Positions 1-6,855 of a DNA stretch of 9,128 nucleotides are shown here, piece after piece. The translations under genes and the position numbers were made by a program. The notes under the pieces are model-generated. The model saw nothing but the letters and a program-made list of their open reading frames with translations, was not told where the DNA came from and did no database searches. Numbering within the stretch: the first letter of the stretch is position 1; each line of letters opens with the position of its first letter. Source of the stretch: Vulcanimicrobiota bacterium (GTDB lineage Bacteria > Vulcanimicrobiota > Vulcanimicrobiia > Vulcanimicrobiales > Vulcanimicrobiaceae); contig JAFARW010000024.1 in NCBI GenBank assembly GCA_019245275.1, positions 1 to 9,128 on the forward strand. The letters are read 5' to 3'.

Positions 1-325
1 AAAGATCGGCGTTTCGCATGCGCGCGCGCTGTTCTTAACCGGCGAGCGTTTTAGCGCGGAACGTGCCGAAAACATCGGCCTCGTGCACGAGGTCGTGCGC
101 TTTGAGGATCTCGATACGGCCGTAGATCGCGTCGTCGATGAGATCAAAAGCGGCGGCCGGAATGCGATTGCGGTCGCCAAGAAAACGATCGCTGAGGTCA
201 CCGCCCGCCGCGAAGACGCACGCGAAATTACATCTCAAGCAATCGCGCAGCAGCGTACGAGCCCTGAAGGTCAAGAAGGGCTGCGCGCCTTCCTCGAGCG
301 CCGTAAGCCGAACTGGACCGAATGA
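1..325 (+). CDS. Enoyl-CoA hydratase/isomerase family protein, C-terminal part (5' truncated by window edge)
   Basis: The reading frame is open from base 2 and gives 107 codons before the TGA at 323-325. The start (KIGVSHARALFLTGERFSA, then a GLVHEVV stretch) and the end (SPEGQEGLRAFLERRKPNW) are typical of the C-terminal 40% of crotonase-fold enoyl-CoA hydratases, which are usually about 260 residues. The two catalytic glutamates and the oxyanion-hole glycines lie upstream, outside the window, so the exact reaction cannot be read from the sequence. Because a carboxylase alpha subunit and HMG-CoA lyase follow, the likely role is methylglutaconyl-CoA hydratase (LiuC type), hydrating 3-methylglutaconyl-CoA to HMG-CoA in leucine breakdown; a general short-chain enoyl-CoA hydratase is the alternative. 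Its stop overlaps the next start as ATGA, implying translational coupling. The family is confident; the substrate is inferred from context. Confidence 0.9.
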   Translation, partial: KIGVSHARALFLTGERFSAERAENIGLVHEVVRFEDLDTAVDRVVDEIKSGGRNAIAVAKKTIAEVTARREDAREITSQAIAQQRTSPEGQEGLRAFLERRKPNWTE

Positions 326-2259
326 TCCGCCGGCTCCTCATCGCCAATCGCGGCGAGATTGCCGTCCGAATCGCTCGCGGCGCACGCGAGCTCGGCGTGA
401 CGCCCTTCGGAGTGTATTCCGAAGCCGACCGCGAGGCGCTCCACCTCGAGTTCATGGCAGATTCGGCGTGCATCGGGCCGGCTGACGTAACGGCTTCCTA
501 CCTTAATATAGAAGCGCTTCTCGAGGCGGCCCGCGCACTGAAGGCGGACGCGGTTCACCCAGGTTACGGCTTTCTCTCCGAGCGTTCCGAGTTTGCGAAG
601 GCGGTGCTCGACGCGGGGCTCATCTTCGTTGGTCCATCGCCCGATGCAATGGAAGCGATGGGCAGCAAGCAGCGTGCCAAGGCGCTCGCGCGCGCGATCG
701 GGGTTCCGGTCGTGCCCGGGTATGACGGTGCGGAGCAGGGCGCAAAACGCTTGCGATCCGAAGCGGAGCGCATCGGTACGCCGCTGTTGATCAAAGCGAG
801 CGCCGGCGGCGGTGGGCGCGGCATGCGGATCGTCAATGATCTCGCCGATTTCGAAGAAGCGTTGCAAAGCGCTCGGCGTGAGGCGAAGGCGGCGTTCGGC
901 GATGACACCGTGCTGCTCGAGCGCTACCTGCAGAGCCCACGGCACATTGAATTTCAAGTGCTGGCGGATACGCACAGGAACGTCGTGCATCTTGGAGAGC
1001 GCGAATGTTCGATCCAGCGCCGCCATCAGAAAGTGATCGAGGAAGCGCCCTCGGTCGCATTATCCGGCGAGGTTCGCGCCGCGATGGGAGAGGCGGCAGT
1101 GCGACTCGCGCGCGCCGTCAACTACGTCAATGCGGGAACGCTCGAATTCATGTTGGATCGCAACGGCGACTTCTACTTCTTGGAGATGAACACGCGGCTG
1201 CAAGTCGAGCATCCCGTCACCGAATCGGTCTACGGCGTCGACCTCGTTCATTGGCAATTGCGGATCGCGAGTGGAGAACGCTTAACGCTTCATCAAGAAG
1301 CGCTCGGCCCACGAGGAGCAGCGATTGAGGCACGCATCTACGCTGAAGATCCGTACAATCAGATGCTGCCTTCGACCGGAACGATAACGGTCTGGCAGCC
1401 GGCCGCCGGTCCGGGTATCCGCATCGACTCGGGCGTGCAAGCCGGTAGCGAAGTTTCGATGTACTACGATCCGATGCTCGCAAAGCTGATCGTTTGGGGC
1501 GAAGATCGGCCGACCGCCGTCAAGCGCATGCAGTATGCCTTGAAATCTTTCGCAATCGGCGGTTTGCAGACGAATATCCCGTTGCTTTCGTGGATCGCTT
1601 CAAATGAGGCATTCACAACCGGCGAGACGACGACGTCGTTCTTCGATGAACAACTGCGCGACGATCTCTTTACGCAGCGGCCTTCGCTTTCGCGTGAAAC
1701 GCTCGCGCTTGCAACCGCTGCAGCCTTGCAAAACGGTTCCGCCGGCTGGAGGTTGGGCAGCATCGGCATCCCGATTCGCTTCGCGGGGGTAGAGCGAACG
1801 TACGCGATCGAGGCGTCAGCCACCGACGACGTAACTCGCTACAAACTGCATGGCGATCTCAAAGGGCTGCTCACCGTTCGTCAAAGCGGCCCAACGCTCG
1901 CGGTGCAACTCGACGGCGAAGCGATCAGCGGCGCCGCTGTTGCCGAGGCTGTTGGTATTGAGGTCCTTCGAAACGGAGATCGCAGCTGCTTACGCTTTGC
2001 GCAGCCGCCTTCGCTTGAGGCGCGCAGCCACGCGAGCGCCGGAGCCGCCGGCGCAATCGTTGCGCCAATGCCGGGACGCATCATCAAGGTCGCCGTTCAA
2101 TCGGGCGATCAGGTCGGCGAGCGCGCGTTGCTGATGGTATTGGAAGCGATGAAGATGGAACACCGCATCGAAGCCCCGAGCGCCGGAACCATCAAACGCC
2201 TCTTTGTCAAGGATGGCGAGCTCGTTACGGCCGCAGCGCCGCTCGTCGAAATCGAGTAG
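322..2259 (+). CDS. liuD: Biotin-dependent acyl-CoA carboxylase alpha subunit, probably methylcrotonyl-CoA carboxylase
   Basis: This 645-residue protein carries biotin carboxylase and biotin carrier on one chain. It carboxylates its own biotin using ATP and bicarbonate; a separate beta subunit, not in the window, transfers the carboxyl group to the acyl-CoA. The biotin carboxylase domain (about 1-440) opens with LLIANRGEIAVRI and has K116, K158, the ATP-grasp glycine loop at 162-168 (GGGGRGM), K237 in RRHQKVIEEAPS, E275, E288/N290/R292 in FLEMNTRLQVEHP, and R338. Residues about 450-560 match the less conserved linker (BT-type) region of MCC/PCC alpha subunits. The biotinyl domain ends the protein, with EAMKMEH and biotinylated K611. 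Length and layout fit methylcrotonyl- or propionyl-CoA carboxylase alpha rather than the standalone AccC (about 450 residues). The hydratase before it and HMG-CoA lyase after it favour methylcrotonyl-CoA. The start overlaps the preceding stop by 4 bp (ATGA). Confidence 0.93.
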   Translation: MIRRLLIANRGEIAVRIARGARELGVTPFGVYSEADREALHLEFMADSACIGPADVTASYLNIEALLEAARALKADAVHPGYGFLSERSEFAKAVLDAGLIFVGPSPDAMEAMGSKQRAKALARAIGVPVVPGYDGAEQGAKRLRSEAERIGTPLLIKASAGGGGRGMRIVNDLADFEEALQSARREAKAAFGDDTVLLERYLQSPRHIEFQVLADTHRNVVHLGERECSIQRRHQKVIEEAPSVALSGEVRAAMGEAAVRLARAVNYVNAGTLEFMLDRNGDFYFLEMNTRLQVEHPVTESVYGVDLVHWQLRIASGERLTLHQEALGPRGAAIEARIYAEDPYNQMLPSTGTITVWQPAAGPGIRIDSGVQAGSEVSMYYDPMLAKLIVWGEDRPTAVKRMQYALKSFAIGGLQTNIPLLSWIASNEAFTTGETTTSFFDEQLRDDLFTQRPSLSRETLALATAAALQNGSAGWRLGSIGIPIRFAGVERTYAIEASATDDVTRYKLHGDLKGLLTVRQSGPTLAVQLDGEAISGAAVAEAVGIEVLRNGDRSCLRFAQPPSLEARSHASAGAAGAIVAPMPGRIIKVAVQSGDQVGERALLMVLEAMKMEHRIEAPSAGTIKRLFVKDGELVTAAAPLVEIE

Positions 2260-2263
2260 CACG

Positions 2264-3061
2264 ATGCCCCGAACGCTTTTGATGGTGCCCGGCTACAACG
2301 AGCCGCCAATCCACTTTGAGATTCTGCAAAAAGGCCACGCGGGCGTCGCCGGTTTGGAGTCCCACGGTTTTCGCTGCCTGACGTTTCCGCCGCAAGCAGA
2401 CGATTTACGCGATCGGATCGACCGCTTTGCCGATCATATCCGCCTCCTGCGCGACAACGGCCACGAGTTTCCGATTGCGACCGTCGGCTACTCACTCGGC
2501 GGTTTGGTCGTGCGTGGCTTCTTGCGCGCCTATCCGGAGCGCGCAAACGAGATCAGCCACACGATCATGATCGCGACACCGAACTGGGGCGTCACGACGC
2601 TCGAGATGCCGCACCTCACGCGTATGTTGCGCGTTCCGGATCAGGCGATGGGTGACATGGACATCCAATCGGATTTCATGCGTTGGTTGAATAAGACGAG
2701 TGGCCACTGGCTCTTCGTGCACGACAAACGCAATCGCGTATGGCAACTCGACAACGAGCCGTACGTTGCTCCGCCGGGGGCAGCGCTTCTCTCGATCGTC
2801 GGCTTGATTCCACAACGCGGCGGCGATAATGATGGTCTCGTGTGGTCCGACTCCGCAACGCTTGGCAGCCGCATCCCGGCGCACTTCATCGTCGGGCCGC
2901 ATTGCAATCACATGAACATCATCGGGCACTTCGATATCCTGATCATGCTTACTAAGGGGTTCTTGCGTAATGACCTCGTCTGGCCGTTGACGTTGCAGGC
3001 AATGCTCGACTTCCTGGGGAGCGAGCGGACGCAACCGTTGGCCGCGGCAAGTCCGTCTTAG
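2264..3061 (+). CDS. Alpha/beta-hydrolase, lipase-like (unknown substrate)
   Basis: The protein has 265 residues. ATG 2264 is chosen because it falls 4 bp after the preceding stop; the same frame runs 20 codons further upstream, but that would overlap the conserved biotinyl domain. An early strand and oxyanion-type loop (TLLMVPGYNE) precede the nucleophile elbow GYSLGG with Ser77. The likely acid is D190 in GGDNDGLV, close to the NDG.V motif of bacterial triacylglycerol lipases, and the likely base is H213 or H216 in GPHCNHMN. IATPNWGV after the nucleophile also recalls lipases and PGAP1-like hydrolases. There is no signal peptide or membrane segment, so it is probably cytoplasmic. It sits inside a leucine-catabolism gene run, between carboxylase alpha and HMG-CoA lyase, with gaps of 4 and 5 bp. 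It could be an esterase, a lipase or an acyl-thioesterase; the sequence does not decide. Confidence 0.85.
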   Translation: MPRTLLMVPGYNEPPIHFEILQKGHAGVAGLESHGFRCLTFPPQADDLRDRIDRFADHIRLLRDNGHEFPIATVGYSLGGLVVRGFLRAYPERANEISHTIMIATPNWGVTTLEMPHLTRMLRVPDQAMGDMDIQSDFMRWLNKTSGHWLFVHDKRNRVWQLDNEPYVAPPGAALLSIVGLIPQRGGDNDGLVWSDSATLGSRIPAHFIVGPHCNHMNIIGHFDILIMLTKGFLRNDLVWPLTLQAMLDFLGSERTQPLAAASPS

Positions 3062-3066
3062 AGCAC

Positions 3067-3981
3067 GTGAGCACTCCGCAACGAGTCAAGATCTGCGAAG
3101 TCGGACCGCGCGATGGACTGCAAAACGAAAACGTTACCGTACCCGCCGACGTGAAGGTGCGTTATATCGATTTGCTTTCGGAAAGCGGTCTACAGATGAT
3201 CGAAGCGACGTCATTCGTCAGTCCGAAGGCGATTCCGCAACTGGCAGACTCTGCGGAAGTTTTTCGTGCGATTCAAAAGCGGCCCGGCGTGCGCTACGTC
3301 GTGCTCTGTCCAAATCTACGCGGCTTGGAGCGTGCGCGCGAGGCGGGCGCCGATTCGATTGCCGTCTTTACCGCAGCGAGCGAAACCTTTACAAAACGCA
3401 ACATCAACATGACGATCGACGAATCGCTGCGCGTATTCGGTAAAGTGATCCACGAAGCACGCGCGGGCGGGATGTGGGTGCGCGGATATATTTCGACCGC
3501 TTTCGGTTGTCCATACGAAGGCGTCGTCCCGATCGAGCGCGTCGTGCAAGTGACGAATGCCCTTTTCGAGCTCGGCTGCGATGAGATTTCGATCGGCGAC
3601 ACGATCGGCGTCGGCGTGCCGACTCAGGTTGATGCTCTGATTCCGCGTTTGGCGCAATCCGTTCCGCTCGATCGAATCGCTTTACATTTTCACGACACGC
3701 GGGGAACCGCGCTGGCGAACGTTCATGCGGCCTTGCAACATGGGGTTGCGATTTTCGATTCGTCGGCCGGCGGACTTGGCGGATGCCCGTATGCTCCGGG
3801 CGCTTCGGGAAATCTCGGCACCGAGGATCTGCTGTACATGCTGCACGGTATGGAAATTGAAACCGGCGTGGACCTTGCGAACGTGCGCGCCGCGTCGCGC
3901 TTCATCGCCGGCGCGCTCAACCATGCGCCGACCTCTAAGACGTTTTTGGCGCTCGAAGCCTCCTCCGCATCGACCGCTTGA
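3067..3981 (+). CDS. mvaB: Hydroxymethylglutaryl-CoA lyase
   Basis: This 304-residue enzyme cleaves (S)-3-hydroxy-3-methylglutaryl-CoA to acetoacetate and acetyl-CoA, the last step of leucine degradation; it acts in the cytoplasm as a divalent-metal TIM barrel. The N-terminus has EVGPRDGLQNE with catalytic R15 and metal ligand D16; E46 is in the MIEATSFVSP segment; H207 and H209 are in LHFHDTRG; and the family signature GGLGGCPYAPGASGN carries the active-site loop cysteine C240 and N249. All key residues are present and the length matches bacterial MvaB/LiuE (about 300). Related aldolase-type lyases such as isopropylmalate synthase lack the cysteine-loop signature. The start is GTG, 5 bp after the hydrolase stop, with only a weak Shine-Dalgarno-like AGAG before it. 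The C-terminal TGA overlaps the next gene's TTG start. Confidence 0.96.
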   Translation: MSTPQRVKICEVGPRDGLQNENVTVPADVKVRYIDLLSESGLQMIEATSFVSPKAIPQLADSAEVFRAIQKRPGVRYVVLCPNLRGLERAREAGADSIAVFTAASETFTKRNINMTIDESLRVFGKVIHEARAGGMWVRGYISTAFGCPYEGVVPIERVVQVTNALFELGCDEISIGDTIGVGVPTQVDALIPRLAQSVPLDRIALHFHDTRGTALANVHAALQHGVAIFDSSAGGLGGCPYAPGASGNLGTEDLLYMLHGMEIETGVDLANVRAASRFIAGALNHAPTSKTFLALEASSASTA

Positions 3982-5129
3982 CGGACCTGCGCGGGCTGCG
4001 GCTCGGCGTACTCGCGCCGATCACGTGGCCGGCCCCGCCGAGCGGATACGGACCTTGGGAGCAGATCGCTTTCAACATTGCAGATGGGATGCGACAACGC
4101 GGACTCGACGTTACGCTGTTCGCCACTCGCAACTCGCAATTTGCAGGCAAACTGAAATCGGTCGTGCCGGTCGGTTTAGCAGAGGATCCCGCTTTAAACG
4201 GCGAGGTTTTTTCGGCGCTGCACATCGCCAAATTTTTCGAAGCCGCGTCCGATTTCGATTTGCTGCACAACAACTTCGATTGGAAGCCGCTCACCTATGC
4301 GCTGTCCAGCACGGCTTCGCCGCTCCTGACGACGATCCACGGATTTTCGACACCGCAGATTTTGGCGGCGTACTATGCGGCCGCCGAGCGCAGCTTTTAC
4401 TGCTCGATCAGCAACGCGGATCGCGATCCCGGTCTGAACTATCTCGCGACGACCTACAACGGCATCAATGCGAATGAATTCACGTTTCGCGAAAGCGCCG
4501 GTGATTATTTACTATTCCTAGGGCGCTTTCACGTGGAGAAAGGCCCGCATCTGGCGATCGAGATTGCGAAACGGAGCGGCGCGCGCTTGAAGATTGCCGC
4601 CATACATCAAGACGAAGAGTACTTTAAGACTCAGATCGAGCCGCACATCGACGGCGACCGAGTGCAGTTCTTAGGTCCGGTTCATGGAAAAGCGCGAGAC
4701 GATCTGCTCGGCGGAGCGCTCGCGCTCGTGGCGATGACGACGCGACCGGAGCGCTTCGGATTGACGATCGTCGAAGCGATGGCGTGTGGAACGCCGGTGC
4801 TCGGCGCCGATATGGGTTCGATTCCGGAGATCATCGTCGACGGCATAACCGGTTTTCTCTGTAAAAGTGTCGAGGAAGCGGTCGCGCGCGTGCCGGAATT
4901 GCGCCATCTCGATCGACGCGCGTGCCGGCGCAGAGTTGAGGAGCAGTTCACGGTCGAGCATATGGTCGATCGCTATGCCGACGCCTATGCGAAGGCTCTC
5001 GTTCAGCATTCGCCGCCGGCGCCCACCGCCGAGCAACTCGAAGCGCGCGCACACGACTGGTGGGATCGCCCCATGGCATTCACGGACATCCCGCCCAAGC
5101 CCAAGACGCCGTTTAAAGATCTGATCTAG
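3978..5129 (+). CDS. Glycosyltransferase, GT4 family (GT-B fold)
   Basis: The protein has 383 residues. The N-terminal Rossmann half begins LRLGVLAPITWP and has a glycine/proline acceptor loop (PPSGYGPWEQ) followed by a helix and DVTLFAT. The C-terminal half has LGRFHVEKGP with R183 and K188, which in GT4 enzymes hold the nucleotide-sugar phosphates, and the E-x7-E element with E258 and E266 in RPERFGLTIVEAMACGTP, then GSIPEIIVDGITGFL. It should be a retaining transferase using a nucleotide sugar; donor and acceptor cannot be read. A proline-rich tail of about 35 residues follows the catalytic fold. No membrane segment is visible. The start is TTG, overlapping the HMG-CoA lyase stop by 4 bp (TTGA); the next in-frame ATG, at codon 38, would remove the first strand and loop, so TTG is preferred. 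Its stop is shared with convergent purE. Confidence 0.9.
   Translation: MTDLRGLRLGVLAPITWPAPPSGYGPWEQIAFNIADGMRQRGLDVTLFATRNSQFAGKLKSVVPVGLAEDPALNGEVFSALHIAKFFEAASDFDLLHNNFDWKPLTYALSSTASPLLTTIHGFSTPQILAAYYAAAERSFYCSISNADRDPGLNYLATTYNGINANEFTFRESAGDYLLFLGRFHVEKGPHLAIEIAKRSGARLKIAAIHQDEEYFKTQIEPHIDGDRVQFLGPVHGKARDDLLGGALALVAMTTRPERFGLTIVEAMACGTPVLGADMGSIPEIIVDGITGFLCKSVEEAVARVPELRHLDRRACRRRVEEQFTVEHMVDRYADAYAKALVQHSPPAPTAEQLEARAHDWWDRPMAFTDIPPKPKTPFKDLI
5126..5129. other. CTAG palindrome serving as stop codon for both convergent genes
   Basis: On the + strand, 5127-5129 is the TAG of the glycosyltransferase. On the - strand, 5128-5126 is the TAG of purE. The two coding regions therefore overlap tail to tail by 4 bp and leave no room for a terminator between them. 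Confidence 0.95.
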
Positions 5130-5611
5130 AGTTTTATTGAGCTGATGCGCTCGCGCATATCGGCGATGTAATCCTGCAGGCGCTTGGCGATCGCCTCATC
5201 GGAGAGCGCGAGTATCCGAACCGCGAGCAGCGCTGCGTTTTTTGCGCCGCCGATGCCGACCGTCGCAACCGGAACACCCGATGGCATCTGCACGATCGAA
5301 AGAAGCGAATCCAGGCCGCCCATCGTCTGGGTTCTGATCGGCACGCCGATTACGGGTAACGTCGTCTTCGCGGCAATGACGCCCGGCAAGTGAGCCGCGC
5401 CGCCAGCGCCCGCGATGATAATCCGCAACCCGCTCGCCACCGCATTCTCTGCAAACTGCAAGGTCGCATCGGGCGTGCGATGCGCCGAAAGCACCTTCAG
5501 TTCGAACGGGATGTCGAACTCCCTCAAAGCGTCTCGCGCGTCACCCATCGTATCCATATCCGAGACGCTGCCCATGATGATCGCAACGACCGGTACATTC
5601 TGGCGGTCCAT
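5126..5611 (-). CDS. purE: 5-(carboxyamino)imidazole ribonucleotide mutase (PurE, class I)
   Basis: PurE rearranges N5-CAIR to CAIR in de novo purine synthesis, in the cytoplasm, as an octamer. From ATG 5611 the protein has 161 residues. It shows the IIMGSVSDMDTM phosphate-binding start (S15, D18), the SAHRTP motif with catalytic H44, the glycine-rich GAGGAAHLPG loop (68-77), and PVIGVP followed by GGLDSLLSIVQMPSGVPV. This is the class I (bacterial mutase) pattern, which normally works with PurK; no purK is in the window. The frame extends to a possible ATG at 5662 or GTG at 5671, which would add 17 or 20 residues; ATG 5611 gives the usual spacing before MGSxSD and is preferred, although no strong ribosome-binding site precedes it. 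An AAGAAG lies just before the 5662 ATG, so that alternative is not excluded. Confidence 0.95.
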   Translation of the reverse strand: MDRQNVPVVAIIMGSVSDMDTMGDARDALREFDIPFELKVLSAHRTPDATLQFAENAVASGLRIIIAGAGGAAHLPGVIAAKTTLPVIGVPIRTQTMGGLDSLLSIVQMPSGVPVATVGIGGAKNAALLAVRILALSDEAIAKRLQDYIADMRERISSIKL

Positions 5612-5688
5612 TACGCGCGCTTTCGAGTCGATGCTTCGCGCGCCCTCGAAAAGAGTGCGCATCTTCTTCACGAACCGCGAAAATCGTA
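5612..5688. promoter_or_regulatory. Divergent spacer between purE and the glycoside hydrolase
   Basis: This is the only non-coding stretch of any size in the window and, given the divergent genes, must serve purE and probably the hydrolase-dehydrogenase pair. I see no convincing -35/-10 pair in either direction. If purE starts at 5662 or 5671 instead of 5611, most of this spacer becomes coding. Confidence 0.45.
5621..5651. repeat. 7-bp inverted repeat in the purE leader
   Basis: TTTCGAG (5621-5627) and CTCGAAA (5645-5651) are perfect inverted arms separated by 17 bp. On the purE transcript the stem would end about 9 nt before the ATG at 5611, over the position of the ribosome-binding site. 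It could be an operator half-site pair, an RNA hairpin or chance. Confidence 0.4.
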
Positions 5689-6855
5689 GTGACTCGCTTT
5701 CGTCTCGGCATCAACTACTGGCCGCGCCGCAGCGCGATGTACATGTGGCAACGGTTTGATGCGGGCGAAATCCGCGAGGATATGGCCGCCATCGCAGCGC
5801 TCGGCCTCGATTGCGTGCGATTCTTTTTGACGTGGGAGGATTTCCAGCCGGAAGCCGCCCGTATCGATTCAGTAGCGCTCAATCACCTGCGCACGATCAT
5901 GGATGCGATCGGCGACGCGGGGCTCGCGGCGATCCCGACTCTCTTTACCGGCCACATGAGCGGCGTCAACTGGCTGCCGGAGTGGACGCTCGACGCGCAC
6001 ACGCCGCATGGTCGCTTTCGCACCTACAGCCGCGGACGCGAATTGCCGTTCGGCATCGGCGATTTTTATCGCGAGCCGCTAATTGGAGCCCAGGTCTATC
6101 ACGCGAAGACGGTCGCGTCATCTTTGAAAGGGCATCCCGCTCTTTGGCTGTGGGATGTTGGAAACGAATTTTCGAACTTGCGCGAACCGCAAACGCCGGC
6201 TGATGCCGCCCGCTGGAGCGCCGCCCTGACTGACGCACTCATTGAAAACTCCGGCGCGGGCGTTACCGGCGGAACGCACGGTGAAGACCTTACGCGTGAC
6301 CGTCATCTGCGGCCATCTTCACTCTGCGAACCGTGGACGTTTGGCACAATGCATGGATACTCCGTATACTTTCCGGAATCGCGCGGGCGGTTGGATCACG
6401 AAGTCGTGCCGTTTCTTTGCCAACTGATGCAGTCGTGCGCGGGCAAGCCGGTCTTCTTCAGCGAGTTCGGCAATCCGACGTGTCCGAGCGGGCCGAACGT
6501 CTCGGCGTTCGCCTGTCTGACCGAAGACGAAATGTGCGGCTACGCTTACGCAGTGCTCGATCGTCTGCAACAGCGCGGCGCGCTCGGAGCGATGTGGTGG
6601 TGTTATGCAGACTACACGGACGAGTTGCGCACGCTGCCGCCATTCGATCGCGCTCCGCATGAATTGACATTCGGGATCACGCGTGCCGATGGTGCACAAA
6701 AGCCGATCGCGCAGACATTGCAGCAGTTCGGGAAAGAGAACCGGCACACGATGCCGCTCCCTGCGTCGCTCGTTGACGAAACGCAATATTACAGCGGCCT
6801 GCCCGCGGCGCTTTCGCAAACTTATCGCGAGTACTGCGAGGCGCACGACTTATGA
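5689..6855 (+). CDS. Clan-A glycoside hydrolase, GH5-like (cellulase/mannosidase superfamily), cytoplasmic
   Basis: The protein has 388 residues and a (beta/alpha)8-type pattern: FRLGINYWPR, then LGLDCVRFFLTWEDFQP (strand 2), IPTLFTGHMSGVNWLPEW (strand 3), LWLWDVGNEFSNL with the probable acid/base E160 after the clan-A asparagine, TMHGYSVYFPE (strand 6 His/Tyr), VFFSEFGNP with the probable nucleophile E259, and MWWCYADY (strand 8 Trp). Acid/base and nucleophile at the ends of strands 4 and 7 define a retaining clan GH-A enzyme. The overall look is nearest to GH5 beta-mannosidase/mannanase-like proteins, but subfamily and substrate are inferred weakly. There is no signal peptide, so it probably acts on small glycosides inside the cell. 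The start is GTG 5689; the first downstream ATG codons fall after the conserved GINYWPR and are rejected. It overlaps the next gene by ATGA. Confidence 0.85.
   Translation: MTRFRLGINYWPRRSAMYMWQRFDAGEIREDMAAIAALGLDCVRFFLTWEDFQPEAARIDSVALNHLRTIMDAIGDAGLAAIPTLFTGHMSGVNWLPEWTLDAHTPHGRFRTYSRGRELPFGIGDFYREPLIGAQVYHAKTVASSLKGHPALWLWDVGNEFSNLREPQTPADAARWSAALTDALIENSGAGVTGGTHGEDLTRDRHLRPSSLCEPWTFGTMHGYSVYFPESRGRLDHEVVPFLCQLMQSCAGKPVFFSEFGNPTCPSGPNVSAFACLTEDEMCGYAYAVLDRLQQRGALGAMWWCYADYTDELRTLPPFDRAPHELTFGITRADGAQKPIAQTLQQFGKENRHTMPLPASLVDETQYYSGLPAALSQTYREYCEAHDL

Noticed and set aside
271..1026. 251-codon open frame on the - strand opposite the carboxylase alpha gene
   Set aside because: It lies wholly antisense to conserved biotin carboxylase sequence; long antisense frames are common in GC-rich genes and its translation shows no family motif.
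2204..2263. Upstream extension of the lipase-like hydrolase by 20 codons
   Set aside because: It would overlap the carboxylase biotinyl domain, and the translated stretch is low-complexity Ser/Arg-rich sequence; ATG 2264 fits the operon spacing.
2109..2546. 145-codon - strand frame across the carboxylase/hydrolase junction
   Set aside because: It overlaps the conserved biotinyl domain and the nucleophile elbow of the hydrolase on the opposite strand; arginine-rich composition is typical of a shadow frame.
3725..4477. 250-codon + strand frame spanning the end of HMG-CoA lyase and the start of the glycosyltransferase
   Set aside because: It is rich in Arg, Ala and Cys, has no motif, and is out of frame with two clearly conserved proteins it overlaps.
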